Shown: positions 22,448 to 31,903, numbered from the stretch's first letter. The stretch: DNA of 64,000 nt from Clostridium saudiense (GCF_000577815.1 NZ_CBYM010000005.1:62001-126000); one strand, 5' to 3'. Program-made: numbers and translations. Notes: generated by a model from the letters alone, not told the origin.

Positions 22448-23149
22448 ATGTTTAGTTTTAATTTTAGAGGTAAAAATAGTTTTTCAGATTATGGAGTGTA
22501 CATTTCTAAAAGGCCATCTATACCGTCTCCTAAAAGAAGAATTACTAATATAATTATTCCAGGTAAAAGTTCAAGCTTGCGATTTGATGAGAATACTTAT
22601 GAAGATATTACTATTGCTTTAGAGTGTTCAATTAAAGATGATATATTACCAAATAAGATAGATGAAATAAAAGAATGGCTATTGTCCTATGGAGAAAGCG
22701 ATTTAGTTTTTAGTAATCAAGATAATAAAAAGCATATAGCTCAAGTAGTTAATGTAATAGATTTTACACAGGTACTAAAGTATATTTCAAAGTTTGTTAT
22801 AGTTTTTAATTGCAGACCTTTTAAGTATGAAGTAGAAAGTGATGTTATTGAAATGATGGCAGAAGGAAGTGTAACAAATCCAGGAAGTATATATTCAGAG
22901 CCAATAATTAAGATATTTGGTAGTGCAGATATTAATTTAACTATTAATTCAGAAGTTATAAAGTTAAAAGAAGTTACAAATCATATCATTTTAGATAGCG
23001 TTCAGCAAAATTGCTATAACGAAGATACAGATAATTTGAATAATAAAATGACTGGGGAATTTCCTAAGTTTGAAATAGGAGAAAACAATATATCATGGAC
23101 AGGTAGTGTTTCCAAGGTGGAGGTTATTCCAAATTGGAGGTGGCTGTAA
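22448..23149 (+). CDS. Distal tail protein (Dit)
   Basis: A 233-residue distal tail protein of the siphovirus Dit/Gp19.1 family, the hub linking the tube to the tail tip. The N-terminus FSFNFRGKNSFSDYGVYISKRP and the strand FVIVFNCRPFKYEVE are typical. A galectin-like C-terminal region follows from about residue 140. It starts one base after the tape measure stop, and GGAGAGGAGG lies inside the end of that gene. Adjacent to the tail endopeptidase-like gene, as in most siphoviruses. Confidence 0.87.
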   Translation: MFSFNFRGKNSFSDYGVYISKRPSIPSPKRRITNIIIPGKSSSLRFDENTYEDITIALECSIKDDILPNKIDEIKEWLLSYGESDLVFSNQDNKKHIAQVVNVIDFTQVLKYISKFVIVFNCRPFKYEVESDVIEMMAEGSVTNPGSIYSEPIIKIFGSADINLTINSEVIKLKEVTNHIILDSVQQNCYNEDTDNLNNKMTGEFPKFEIGENNISWTGSVSKVEVIPNWRWL

Positions 23150-24814
23150 TTGTTATGCATATATGATAAAAAAACTATTAAAGGTAATTTTGATAATAAT
23201 GGCCTTGGAGTTTTAAACGAACCAATATTAGCAGAAGTAACAGAAGAGTTAAATGGTCAATATTACTTAGAATTTGAGTATCCTGCAAATTCAAAGAAAT
23301 CTTTATATTTTAAAGAGTTTAATATAATAAAAGCTGATAATCAATTGTTTAGAATTTATAAAGTAGAGAAAGTACAGGACACAGATAAAAGAGTTAAGGT
23401 ATATGCAAATCATATTTTTTATGATATGGATTATTATTTTATTGAAGATAAGAGAGTTGAAAATGCGCCAATAAAAACAGCAATGGAAAAGGCTTTAGTA
23501 AATGATTTAGATAAAATATATACTGTTGACAGCGATGTAGTAAAAGCAGAAACTTTATATATGATAGAAATTAGTCCGGTTCAAGCTTTCTTTAAGATGA
23601 TAGAGAGATGGGAACAGGGGGAATTACTTAGAGATAATTTTACTGTAAAAATATTAAGACAAGTGGGAAATGATTCAGGAGTATTAATAAAATACGGAAA
23701 GAATATACAGGGATTAAAGATAACTGTAGACACAGCAAATGTAGTAACTAAAATTTATCCAAAAGGTGCTAATGGAATAAAACTTTCAGAAAAATATATT
23801 AATGTTCCTAATTGGGATAGTGAGTTATATCCACCTTTTCCTATAATACGAAAAGTAGAATTTAAAGATGCTCAAGATGAGGTTACACTAAGGAGCTTAA
23901 CTACAGAGTTAGCTACAACAATAGGATTAAGTACTATTAATATTCAAATAGATTTTATTGAATTAAGTAAAATAAGAGAATATGAAAATTATAAAAAATT
24001 AGAAATGGTTAATATAGGAGATATAGTTACTGTTAAACATAGCGACTTTGATATTGATGTAAAAGTAAAAGTTATAAAAATAAAAAAGGATATTTTAACA
24101 GGATTAAATACTAAGGTTGAATTAGGACAACCACTTGATGATTTTGTTACATCAATAGATCCAACTAAAATTATAAAAACTGTAACAGATGATTTAGGAA
24201 ATCAAGTAGCTCAAGCCCTAACTTCTATGCTTTATTATGCAAATTCTCAATCTTTACAGATAAATACAACTTCTAAGCAATTTATTTATATTGGAGTAGG
24301 TGCAATTGCAAATACAAATTTAACTTTGTTATTAGCAATTTATGGTGTAGCTGAGGAAGAATGTACTATAACTATAAAGATACAATTAGATAATAACGAT
24401 ATAACTTTTACTCCAAAGGTAAAGTTGCAGCAAGGAGATAATACTATAGGAATACCCTTAGGAATACCACAGGTTTCAGAAGGGGCTCATTATATTGGTG
24501 TGTTTTTAAGTACAGATTCAGGAGTATTTAACATACCAATTTGGAATTTGCAATTGATGATTGACGGAAGAAATCTTCAAGGTGGATTAAGTGCAGAACC
24601 ACCACATGCAGAAGTTAAGGAATACCAGTGTTATATCAATACAACACCATGGTTAGAAAAATCAAAAGACATGTTTATTAGCATTAATAGCAATGAAGAA
24701 ATAATAAATAATAGTGTAATAGAAGTATTAAATTCAAATTACATTTTATCAAACATAGATAAGAGTAGTACAACCATAAAAGAGAATATAATTATAGATT
24801 TAGTGGAGATTTAA
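23150..24814 (+). CDS. Tail-associated endopeptidase-type protein (Tal/gp18-like)
   Basis: A 554-residue baseplate protein. The first 370 residues match the prophage endopeptidase tail family (LNEPILAEVTEELNGQYYLEFEY, then HIFYDMDYYF and INIQIDFIELSKIREYEN), which forms the tail-tip hub. The C-terminal 180 residues are beta-rich and probably face the host surface. The start is TTG at 23150, the first in-frame codon after GGAGGTGG at 23135-23142; no ATG is in frame nearby. No obvious catalytic lysin domain is attached. Confidence 0.85.
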   Translation: MLCIYDKKTIKGNFDNNGLGVLNEPILAEVTEELNGQYYLEFEYPANSKKSLYFKEFNIIKADNQLFRIYKVEKVQDTDKRVKVYANHIFYDMDYYFIEDKRVENAPIKTAMEKALVNDLDKIYTVDSDVVKAETLYMIEISPVQAFFKMIERWEQGELLRDNFTVKILRQVGNDSGVLIKYGKNIQGLKITVDTANVVTKIYPKGANGIKLSEKYINVPNWDSELYPPFPIIRKVEFKDAQDEVTLRSLTTELATTIGLSTINIQIDFIELSKIREYENYKKLEMVNIGDIVTVKHSDFDIDVKVKVIKIKKDILTGLNTKVELGQPLDDFVTSIDPTKIIKTVTDDLGNQVAQALTSMLYYANSQSLQINTTSKQFIYIGVGAIANTNLTLLLAIYGVAEEECTITIKIQLDNNDITFTPKVKLQQGDNTIGIPLGIPQVSEGAHYIGVFLSTDSGVFNIPIWNLQLMIDGRNLQGGLSAEPPHAEVKEYQCYINTTPWLEKSKDMFISINSNEEIINNSVIEVLNSNYILSNIDKSSTTIKENIIIDLVEI

Positions 24815-24828
24815 TATGGAGGTTAATT

Positions 24829-26211
24829 ATGAGGGAAACTATTAATTTTAGTCACGATTTAATTAGTGGAATCAGAAGTGAAAAAGTTAAATATAAAGAA
24901 GTAGTACCAGCTATAGGAAGGTTTAAAGTTGAACTTTTTGACGACTTAACAAAAAGAAAAATCTATGAAGCTGAAAGTGAAAATAGAATAACAGCAGCAT
25001 TAGGAAATGTTGCTTATATGGAGATGATATATAATAGTATTTTAGATAATTTAAATCCAAGATATATTAGTAAAGTCTATAATAATGATTATAGTTATAC
25101 GCCAAATAGAGTTATGGTATTATCAAATGCGGAAATAGAGGAGAATCAATATGATCCCTTTATATATGGAGAAGTAATTGGATATTCAGATTTATGGACA
25201 GCATACTCAGGAAGTAGTTCATTAAGAGGTACAATAAATTTAAGTGAAAGTCAAAGATATGATAATACTAAACACTTTGTTGTTGATTTTCCTACACATG
25301 CAGCTAATGGAACCTTTAATAGTATATATACTTTAGGATCTACAGGTTCATCATCTCCATATACACCAAGATTAAATAGTATTTATTATGATTATAATTT
25401 TATATCAAGTAAAGGTTCATGGGTTTTTGATAAGGTTAATATTTGTATAGATGAAGAAAAATTATATGTTTTAAAAGTTGATAATACAAAGATAGGAATT
25501 TTTAATAAAAAGGAATTAGCTTTTATTAAGGAAGTTACTATATCAAAAACTTGTAGAGCAATAACTTATGATAGGATAGGAAACTTATGGGGAGTAAGTA
25601 CAAATGGAAAGAGTGTATATAAATTTTCTAAAGACGACTTTACGCTATTAGATACAATAAGTGTACCAGCTTCGGCATATTACACATATAGCAATATGGC
25701 AATTGATATATGTGCTAATGAAGGATTTATTTACATTACTCAACAAGGAAGAAATTCAAGTTCAGAATCAACAACATCAATGATTGTTAAGGTAGGAAAG
25801 GATGGTATCTATTTTAATAAACTTAATTTAGGAAGCGGTTATGATTATTATATGGCTAAGTTAAGAAGTGGAAGTGAAATCATGGTGGCTAGTAAATCTG
25901 AGAGAGTATATTGTTTAGATGAAAATTTAGAAATAATATATAATCATTCAGCGTCTTGGAGTAAGGTAATACAAGGAGATTATAGTTACGCTGATGATTT
26001 TACTTATGACTGGGAAAGTGGAGTAGTGTATTCGGGATATTATAGTGGTTCTTCTACAGGAAGTAATTATTTAAGAAGAGGATATTTTGTACCAGCATTA
26101 AGCCACACTTTATTGCCAGAGCCTATAATAAAAACACCAACTAATACTATGAAGATACAATATGATATTACTGTGGATAGAGTGGGAGTATTTGATATGC
26201 CTCCACATTAA
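24829..26211 (+). CDS. Tail tip protein with beta-propeller-like repeats, likely receptor binding
   Basis: A 460-residue protein that I do not recognise as a named family. After an N-terminal region of about 160 residues that may attach to the tail, it has repeated blade-like units: ICIDEEKLYVLKVDNTKIGIF, CRAITYDRIGNLWGV, IDICANEGFIYITQQGR and DYYMAKLRSGSEIMVASK. Their spacing of about 45-50 residues resembles NHL or SMP-30-type beta-propellers. Position between tail hub and holin is where receptor-binding proteins are encoded. Ser, Tyr and Gly are frequent, as in adhesive tail proteins. Function is inferred. Confidence 0.65.
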   Translation: MRETINFSHDLISGIRSEKVKYKEVVPAIGRFKVELFDDLTKRKIYEAESENRITAALGNVAYMEMIYNSILDNLNPRYISKVYNNDYSYTPNRVMVLSNAEIEENQYDPFIYGEVIGYSDLWTAYSGSSSLRGTINLSESQRYDNTKHFVVDFPTHAANGTFNSIYTLGSTGSSSPYTPRLNSIYYDYNFISSKGSWVFDKVNICIDEEKLYVLKVDNTKIGIFNKKELAFIKEVTISKTCRAITYDRIGNLWGVSTNGKSVYKFSKDDFTLLDTISVPASAYYTYSNMAIDICANEGFIYITQQGRNSSSESTTSMIVKVGKDGIYFNKLNLGSGYDYYMAKLRSGSEIMVASKSERVYCLDENLEIIYNHSASWSKVIQGDYSYADDFTYDWESGVVYSGYYSGSSTGSNYLRRGYFVPALSHTLLPEPIIKTPTNTMKIQYDITVDRVGVFDMPPH

Positions 26212-26231
26212 ATGATAAAAGGAGTGATTTT

Positions 26232-26648
26232 TTGTTTATGAGAGAGATTGTTAATGGGTTACAAGTTATTGTTACAGTTTTAGGTGCGTTTGTTGGTGGA
26301 TTAATTGGAGGTCTTGATAGTTTAGCTTATGCTTTATTGTTATTTGTAGCAGTAGATTATATTACTGGAATTATGGCTGGAATAGTTGAAAAGAAAATTT
26401 CAAGTGAAGTTGGATTTAAGGGTATTTTTAGAAAAGTAGTGATTTTTATATTGGTATCAATAGCTCATATAATTGATTCAAAAATATTAGGTAACGGTAG
26501 TGCAATTCGTACAGCCGTTATTTTTTTCTACATTTCTAATGAAGGAATTAGTATTTTAGAAAATGCAGCAAGAATAGGACTACCTATTCCACAAAAACTT
26601 ATGGAGGTATTACATCAATTAAATAGGGAGGATGGTATTAATGAGTAG
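26232..26648 (+). CDS. Phage holin (TcdE/Cph1-like toxin-secretion holin family)
   Basis: A 138-residue holin with three hydrophobic segments: VIVTVLGAFVGGLIGG, YALLLFVAVDYITGIMAG and a third around VVIFILVSIAHIID. The DYITGIMAG signature is typical of the TcdE and phi-Cp holin family. It should form membrane lesions that release the amidase. The start may be TTG 26232 (five bases after GGAGTG) or ATG 26238; spacing favours the TTG. It overlaps the amidase gene by eight bases. Confidence 0.9.
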   Translation: MFMREIVNGLQVIVTVLGAFVGGLIGGLDSLAYALLLFVAVDYITGIMAGIVEKKISSEVGFKGIFRKVVIFILVSIAHIIDSKILGNGSAIRTAVIFFYISNEGISILENAARIGLPIPQKLMEVLHQLNREDGINE

Positions 26649-27321
26649 ATTATGTTTTGATTATGGTCATGGAGGAAATGATCCAGGAGCTTGTTATAAT
26701 GGAAGGAAAGAAAGTAATGATGTTTTAGAAATAGGAAAAGCAGTAGCAAAGGAAATAAGAAGACATGGAGTAATTGTTGATGAGATAAGAACTACTGATA
26801 CTACTTTAAGTTTGCAGGAAAGAAGTAATTATGAGAATAAAAATAATTATGATTACTTTATATCATTTCATAGAAATGCATTTAAACCTGAAGCTGCAAC
26901 TGGTGTAGAAACTTATACCTATTTAAATCAAGATAGTAGATCTAAAGCTATGGCAGATAAAATACAAACAGCTGTTGTTAATATTGGATTTGTAAATAGA
27001 GGAGTTAAGAAAGCAAACTTTCATGTGCTAAGAGAAACAAAAGCGCCAGCAGTATTAATGGAATTAGGCTTTATAGATAATTCAAAAGATAATAGCTTAT
27101 TTGATAGTAAGAAAAAGGAGATAATCAAAGCTCTTTCAAAAGCTATATTAGCTCAATTAGGAGTAACTTATAAAGAAGAATCTGTTAGTAATTCTAGTGA
27201 TGGTAAAACATTATATAGAGTTATGGCAGGTTCTTTTTCTATTAGAGAAAATGCAGATAAACAAGTTCAAAAGCTTAAAGCAGCTGGAGTTGATGCAACT
27301 GTTATGATTTTTAATAAATAG
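26641..27321 (+). CDS. N-acetylmuramoyl-L-alanine amidase endolysin with SPOR-type tail
   Basis: A 226-residue endolysin. Residues 1-175 are an Amidase_3 domain: LCFDYGHGGNDPGA (zinc-binding His), YFISFHRNAF (second His) and VLMELGFIDN with the catalytic glutamate. Residues about 190-226 (LYRVMAGSFSIRENADKQVQ) form a SPOR-like peptidoglycan-binding repeat. ATG 26641 is chosen because GGGAGG at 26626-26631 is nine bases upstream; the ATG at 26632 touches it. It cleaves the peptide from the glycan strand and acts with the holin gene it overlaps. It ends the late operon. Confidence 0.93.
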   Translation: MSRLCFDYGHGGNDPGACYNGRKESNDVLEIGKAVAKEIRRHGVIVDEIRTTDTTLSLQERSNYENKNNYDYFISFHRNAFKPEAATGVETYTYLNQDSRSKAMADKIQTAVVNIGFVNRGVKKANFHVLRETKAPAVLMELGFIDNSKDNSLFDSKKKEIIKALSKAILAQLGVTYKEESVSNSSDGKTLYRVMAGSFSIRENADKQVQKLKAAGVDATVMIFNK

Positions 27322-27406
27322 AATTAATATGGATAATGTTGACTTATATAAATTTCAGAGTGATATGTAGTAATAAATTTATATAAGTCGATTTAGGAGG
27401 ATTCAT

Positions 27407-27832
27407 ATGACTAATAATGAAAAAGAAAGAATAAAGGTTTTAAGGGAAAAAGGATATAGTTATTCTAAAATAGCAGCATCTTTAGAGATATCAGAGAATA
27501 CGGTAAAGACTTTTTGTAGACGAAATAATTTAGGTGGAGTAAGGGCAAGTAGAGTTAATACTAAGATAGAGGAACATATTAAATGTAAGCAATGTGAAAA
27601 GGAATTAGAGCAAAGTGAGAAAGGTACAAGAAAAAAGTTCTGTTCTGATAAATGTAGGAGACAGTGGTGGAAAGAGCATGATTATTGTATTGATAGAAAA
27701 GCATATTATACATTAACTTGTTATGAGTGTGGTAATAAGTTTAAAAGCTATGGAAATAAAAATAGAAAGTATTGTAGTCATAATTGTTATATTAAGAAAC
27801 GTTTTGGTAAAGGGGATAGGGAAAATGAATGA
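27407..27832 (+). CDS. Helix-turn-helix protein with two zinc-knuckle motifs (paralogue 2)
   Basis: A 141-residue paralogue of the protein at 5688-6125: EKERIKVLREKGYSYSKIAA and ENTVKTFCRRNNLGGV form the same helix-turn-helix, followed by CKQC with CSDKC, and CYEC with CSHNC. AGGAGG before the ATG is a strong ribosome binding site. It overlaps the small SHOCT-like gene and is two genes upstream of the serine recombinases. This context is common for recombinase-bearing elements of Clostridia and suggests a regulator or cofactor of excision, but direct evidence is lacking. Confidence 0.75.
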   Translation: MTNNEKERIKVLREKGYSYSKIAASLEISENTVKTFCRRNNLGGVRASRVNTKIEEHIKCKQCEKELEQSEKGTRKKFCSDKCRRQWWKEHDYCIDRKAYYTLTCYECGNKFKSYGNKNRKYCSHNCYIKKRFGKGDRENE

Positions 27833-27980
27833 AGAACAATTTAATCGTGAAAAAAATTATAGAGTAGCAATAGCTATAGCAAAATCAATGTTAGTAAAAG
27901 AAATAATAGATAAAAAAGATTATAAGAAAATAAATAAGTTATTAGTTAACAAATATAATCCTGTAGTTGGGGCTTTATAA
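27825..27980 (+). CDS. Small SHOCT-like protein next to serine recombinases
   Basis: A 51-residue protein, NEEQFNREKNYRVAIAIAKS followed by EIIDKKDYKKINKLLVNKY, matching the short SHOCT-like proteins regularly encoded before large serine recombinases in Firmicutes. The start ATG 27825 lies eight bases inside the end of the zinc-knuckle gene and follows GGGGATAGGG, so translation is coupled. It may help recombinase assembly or direction, which is inference. Confidence 0.75.
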   Translation: MNEEQFNREKNYRVAIAIAKSMLVKEIIDKKDYKKINKLLVNKYNPVVGAL

Positions 27981-28034
27981 CTTGATTTATATATTTTGTA
28001 GAGCTAACATTGACACCTGGAAGGAAGTGATTTA

Positions 28035-29255
28035 ATGGAAAGAACTATTAAAGTGATACAAAAAGGAATTTCAAAAATTCCAAGTAAAAAACGTGTAGCT
28101 GCTTATGCAAGAGTATCTAGCGGTAAAGATGCAATGCTTCATTCACTTTCAGCACAGGTAAGTTATTATAGTAATCTTATTCAAAATAATAATGAATGGA
28201 GCTATGTGGGTGTTTATGCAGATGAAGCTGTAACTGGAACTAAGGACAATAGAGAAGAATTTAATAAGTTATTGGATGAATGCAGAAATAGAAAGGTAGA
28301 TATGATTATAACAAAATCAATTTCTAGATTTGCAAGAAATACAGTAAAGATGTTGGAAACTGTAAGAGAATTAAAAGAGTTAAATGTAGATGTATTTTTT
28401 GAAAAAGAGAATATTCATAGTATGAGCGGGGATGGTGAGTTAATGCTTACTATCCTCGCTTCTTTTTCGCAAGAGGAAAGTAGATCAGTAAGTGAAAATT
28501 GTAAATGGAGAATAAGAAAAGGATTTGAGCAGGGAGAGCTTATAAACTTAAGATTTATTTATGGTTATAGGATAGACAAAGGGAAAATTGAGATTTATGA
28601 GGAAGAGGCTCAAATAGTTAGAATGATTTTTCAGGATTATTTAGATGGATATGGGTGTACAGTAATAGCTAAAAAGTTAAGAGAAATGAAGGTGAAAAAA
28701 TTAAGGGGTGGAAAATGGAATTCTGAAAGGGTAGCAGACATTATTAAAAATGAAAAATATATAGGTAATGCGTTACTGCAAAAGAAATACGTTAAGGACC
28801 ACTTGACTAAGAAGCTAATTAAAAATAAAGGAACAATACCACAGTATTATGCAGAAGAAACACATCCTGCAATTATAGATATTGAAACATTTAAAAGAGC
28901 TCAAGAAATAATGAAAGTTAATAGGATTAAATATAAATGTGAGCCAGGAAAGAAAAATTATATATTTACTTCTAAAATACAATGTGGAATTTGTGGTAAA
29001 AACTATAAGCATAAAGATAGAAATGGAAGAAGCACTTGGGTTTGTTCAAATCATCATAAGTATGGAGATGAAGGGTGTATAGCAAAGCCAATATGTGAAG
29101 AACAATTAATAAAGTTACTTAATGTAGTATTACAGATAAAAGAGTTTGATGAAGATATATTTAATGAGACTATAGAGAAAATAAAGATTGAAGAAAGCAG
29201 AACAGTAATTGTGATTTTAAAAAATGGAAAGGTAATAAAGAAAGGAATGGTTTAA
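28035..29255 (+). CDS. Large serine recombinase 1 (short form)
   Basis: A 406-residue large serine recombinase. The resolvase domain (residues 18-165) carries the nucleophile in YARVSSGKD (serine 28) and the SRFARNT and EESRSVSEN helices. A Recombinase domain follows (about 190-290), then a zinc ribbon, CGICGKNYKH with CSNHH. It lacks the long coiled coil seen in its partner, so the C-terminal part is about 100 residues shorter. It ends one base before the next recombinase gene starts. It may be a co-recombinase, as in two-protein serine systems, or a degenerate copy; all visible catalytic residues are present. Confidence 0.9.
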   Translation: MERTIKVIQKGISKIPSKKRVAAYARVSSGKDAMLHSLSAQVSYYSNLIQNNNEWSYVGVYADEAVTGTKDNREEFNKLLDECRNRKVDMIITKSISRFARNTVKMLETVRELKELNVDVFFEKENIHSMSGDGELMLTILASFSQEESRSVSENCKWRIRKGFEQGELINLRFIYGYRIDKGKIEIYEEEAQIVRMIFQDYLDGYGCTVIAKKLREMKVKKLRGGKWNSERVADIIKNEKYIGNALLQKKYVKDHLTKKLIKNKGTIPQYYAEETHPAIIDIETFKRAQEIMKVNRIKYKCEPGKKNYIFTSKIQCGICGKNYKHKDRNGRSTWVCSNHHKYGDEGCIAKPICEEQLIKLLNVVLQIKEFDEDIFNETIEKIKIEESRTVIVILKNGKVIKKGMV

Positions 29256-30854
29256 ATGACAACGGCAAGAAGGGTAACAATGATACCAGCAGTAGAAACT
29301 TTTGCTACAGTATCTAGTGAAGGTAGTTTAAGATTAAAAAGGGTAGCAGCTTATGCAAGAGTTTCTACTGATAATGAAGAGCAGCTTTCAAGTTATGAAG
29401 CACAGGTAGATCATTACACAGGATATATTCAAAGTAATAATCAATGGAAGTTTGTAGAGGTCTATGCTGATGAAGGTATATCAGCAACAAGCACCAAAAA
29501 GCGTGATGGATTTAATAGAATGATTAAAGATGCTTTAGCAGGAAAAATAGATTTAATAATAACTAAATCAGTATCAAGGTTTGCAAGAAATACAGTAGAT
29601 ACATTAACTACAGTTAGAAAGCTAAAGGATAAAGGGGTAGAGGTATATTTTGAAAAGGAGAATATCTACACATTAGATAGTAAAGGAGAATTGCTGATCA
29701 CGATAATGTCCAGCTTGGCTCAAGAGGAAAGTAGGTCAATTTCAGAAAATGTTACATGGGGACAAAGAAAGAGATTTGCAGATGGAAAAGTAAGCTTACC
29801 CTATAAGCAATTCCTAGGATATGAAAAAGGTGAAGATGGATTACCTAAGATAGTAGAATCAGAAGCTAAGACAGTAAGATTAATATATAAAATGTTTTTA
29901 GAGGGAACAGCAGGAACAACAATAGCTAAGTACTTAAGTGAAAATAACATTCCATCACCAGCAGGAAAAAAAGTGTGGAGTGAAAGTACTATTAGAAGTA
30001 TTCTTCATAATGAAAAATATAAGGGAGATGCAATTCTTCAAAAGAGCTTTACTGTAGATTTTCTTACTAAAAAGAAGAAAGTTAATGAGGGAGAAGTTCC
30101 ACAGTACTATGTTGAGAATAGTCATCCAGCAATAATAAGTGCAGAAGTATTTGATTTAGCACAAGCTGAATTTGAAAGGCGAAGAAGTGATAGAGGATTG
30201 AGAAGAAGTAATTCTTGCTTTTCTGGGAAGATAATATGTGGTGAGTGTGGTGGATTTTATGGGAGTAAGACTTGGCACTCTAATAGTAAATATAGAAAGG
30301 TTGTATGGAGATGCAACCATAAGTATGATAACAATGAAAGGTGTAAAACACCACATATATATGAAGACAAGCTTAAAGAATTATTTGTTAAAGCTTTTAA
30401 TGAGATGATAGAAAATAAAGATGAGATATTGAGAGATTATAAAGAAATAATTGATAGGTTAGGTGATACTTCAAAACTAGAAAAAGAGAAGTTGCAATTA
30501 GAAAATGAAGCTGAAATTTTGATAGAGTTACTTAAAAAACAAGTAGAAAGAAATGCACATGCAGCATTAAATCAAGAAGAGTATGAAGAAAAATATAATG
30601 AATTAGTTACTAAGTATGAGGAAGTAAAGAATAGAGTAGAAGAGGCAGAGAAAAATGTATTTAAGCAAAAGATTAAGTTTGAAAATATAAAAGAGTTTAT
30701 AGGAAGATTAGAAAAGTGTAATGAGTTAATTACAGGGTTTGATGAAGGAATATGGAATAGTGTTATTAATAAAATTGAAGTAAATTCCAAAGATGAAATA
30801 GTATTTGAATTTAAGAATGGTAATGTATATTCTACAGGGGATGGCTTTATTTGA
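29256..30854 (+). CDS. Large serine recombinase 2 (full length)
   Basis: A 532-residue large serine recombinase, the likely integrase of this prophage. Catalytic serine 37 is in YARVSTDNEEQ; SRFARNTVDT and EESRSISENVTWG follow in the resolvase domain. The Recombinase domain spans about 180-290, then a zinc ribbon with CGECGGFYGSK and CNHK. A coiled coil of about 100 residues (around 400-495) precedes the C-terminal KDEIVFEFKNGNVYS. Serine integrase genes usually lie beside the attachment site, so one prophage end is expected shortly downstream. It abuts recombinase 1 with no gap. Confidence 0.93.
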   Translation: MTTARRVTMIPAVETFATVSSEGSLRLKRVAAYARVSTDNEEQLSSYEAQVDHYTGYIQSNNQWKFVEVYADEGISATSTKKRDGFNRMIKDALAGKIDLIITKSVSRFARNTVDTLTTVRKLKDKGVEVYFEKENIYTLDSKGELLITIMSSLAQEESRSISENVTWGQRKRFADGKVSLPYKQFLGYEKGEDGLPKIVESEAKTVRLIYKMFLEGTAGTTIAKYLSENNIPSPAGKKVWSESTIRSILHNEKYKGDAILQKSFTVDFLTKKKKVNEGEVPQYYVENSHPAIISAEVFDLAQAEFERRRSDRGLRRSNSCFSGKIICGECGGFYGSKTWHSNSKYRKVVWRCNHKYDNNERCKTPHIYEDKLKELFVKAFNEMIENKDEILRDYKEIIDRLGDTSKLEKEKLQLENEAEILIELLKKQVERNAHAALNQEEYEEKYNELVTKYEEVKNRVEEAEKNVFKQKIKFENIKEFIGRLEKCNELITGFDEGIWNSVINKIEVNSKDEIVFEFKNGNVYSTGDGFI

Positions 30855-30927
30855 ATATCTATAAAGGAATAAAAGCAATAGAATTGGGAACAATAAAGAA
30901 ATGATAATAGGTTAATATTGTAATTTG

Positions 30928-30936
30928 TGATATAAT
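30928..30936 (+). promoter_or_regulatory. Extended -10 promoter of the ATPase/DUF4325 unit
   Basis: TGATATAAT at 30928-30936, an extended -10 with no clear -35. Fourteen bases around it (TTGTGATATAATTTA) match the promoter at 3821-3835. It gives the two-gene unit separate expression from the recombinases. Confidence 0.55.
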
Positions 30937-30995
30937 TTACTTAAAATTTTAAATTAATAGAAAATTTTCAAGTAACTAGCTAGGAGGCACAGAGG

Positions 30996-31892
30996 ATGAT
31001 AGATATTACTATTAATATTACAGATTACATAACAATCGAGCAAATTACGAATGAATTTAACAAAATTAATAATAAAAGAGAAGAATACACGCTTAATTTA
31101 GTATTATATAAATTTGTACAACCCGAGACTTTAGCTGTTATAGTATCACTATACAAATATAAAATATCAGAAGAATACACAATTTCTATAATTATAAAAA
31201 ATTCTAATAGTTATGCAGAAAGGCTAGATTTTTATAAGCATTTAAATAAAGAAACGGTAGTTAATAACTATAGATATAGTAGTGAGGGAAGATTTGTTGA
31301 GATTACAAACTTTGATAATACTAATAGTATAGAATTAGTTAATGAGGTAATGAAAATTTTTAGAAATAATCTTGAGTTAGAAGAATCAGTTTTTAAGATG
31401 TTAAATTATTGTTTTTTTGAAGTTGTAGATAATGTTCAAAATCATGCTGATTCTAATATTGGTGGATTTTTAGTTGCACAACGATATCCGACAGGACGTA
31501 AATTATGTATCTCAATAATTGATTGTGGTAAGGGAATATATAGAAGTTTAACAGAAAATGATAAAAGCGAGTATAGCAATCTAACAGAAGAAGAGGCTAT
31601 TTCTTATTGTATAAGAGAATCGGTTACTAATGGAAAAGGTATGGGGAATGGGCTTTATCATACTACTAGGTTTATTGAGTTAAATGATGGGAAATTAATG
31701 ATATACTCAGGAAATAAAAAGCTGATAATAGAAAATAATGAAAAGGAAATAAGGGATATACCATATTTTAATGGTACGATAGTATCACTTCAAATAGAGA
31801 TGGATAATGAGGTTAGGCTAGAAGATATATTTGGAGAAAATATTCCAGTAAGTGTTGATGAAGCAGAAGACATGGTTTTTGATTTGTGGTAA
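30996..31892 (+). CDS. GHKL-type ATPase of a two-gene unit with a DUF4325 protein
   Basis: A 298-residue protein with an N-terminal region of about 130 residues of unknown type and a C-terminal histidine-kinase-like ATPase domain. The N box is CFFEVVDNVQNHAD (about residues 141-154), the G1 box IIDCGKGI and the G2 box GKGMGNGLY. No phosphoacceptor histidine or sensor domain is seen, so it resembles anti-sigma-type ATPases rather than a full kinase. AGGAGG precedes the ATG. The next gene encodes a STAS-like DUF4325 protein, a pairing seen in many bacteria. A signalling or defence switch is possible; function is not known. Confidence 0.8.
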   Translation: MIDITINITDYITIEQITNEFNKINNKREEYTLNLVLYKFVQPETLAVIVSLYKYKISEEYTISIIIKNSNSYAERLDFYKHLNKETVVNNYRYSSEGRFVEITNFDNTNSIELVNEVMKIFRNNLELEESVFKMLNYCFFEVVDNVQNHADSNIGGFLVAQRYPTGRKLCISIIDCGKGIYRSLTENDKSEYSNLTEEEAISYCIRESVTNGKGMGNGLYHTTRFIELNDGKLMIYSGNKKLIIENNEKEIRDIPYFNGTIVSLQIEMDNEVRLEDIFGENIPVSVDEAEDMVFDLW

Positions 31893-31903
31893 AGGAGAAT
31901 AAT

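Noticed and set aside
3821-30940. Shared TTGTGATATAATTTA at 3821 and 30926 considered as an attachment core
   Set aside because: Both are extended -10 promoters with different flanks, and position 3821 is inside the phage.
30855-30995. Search for the right attachment core after the recombinases
   Set aside because: Without the left end of the prophage no core sequence can be identified; nothing diagnostic is visible.
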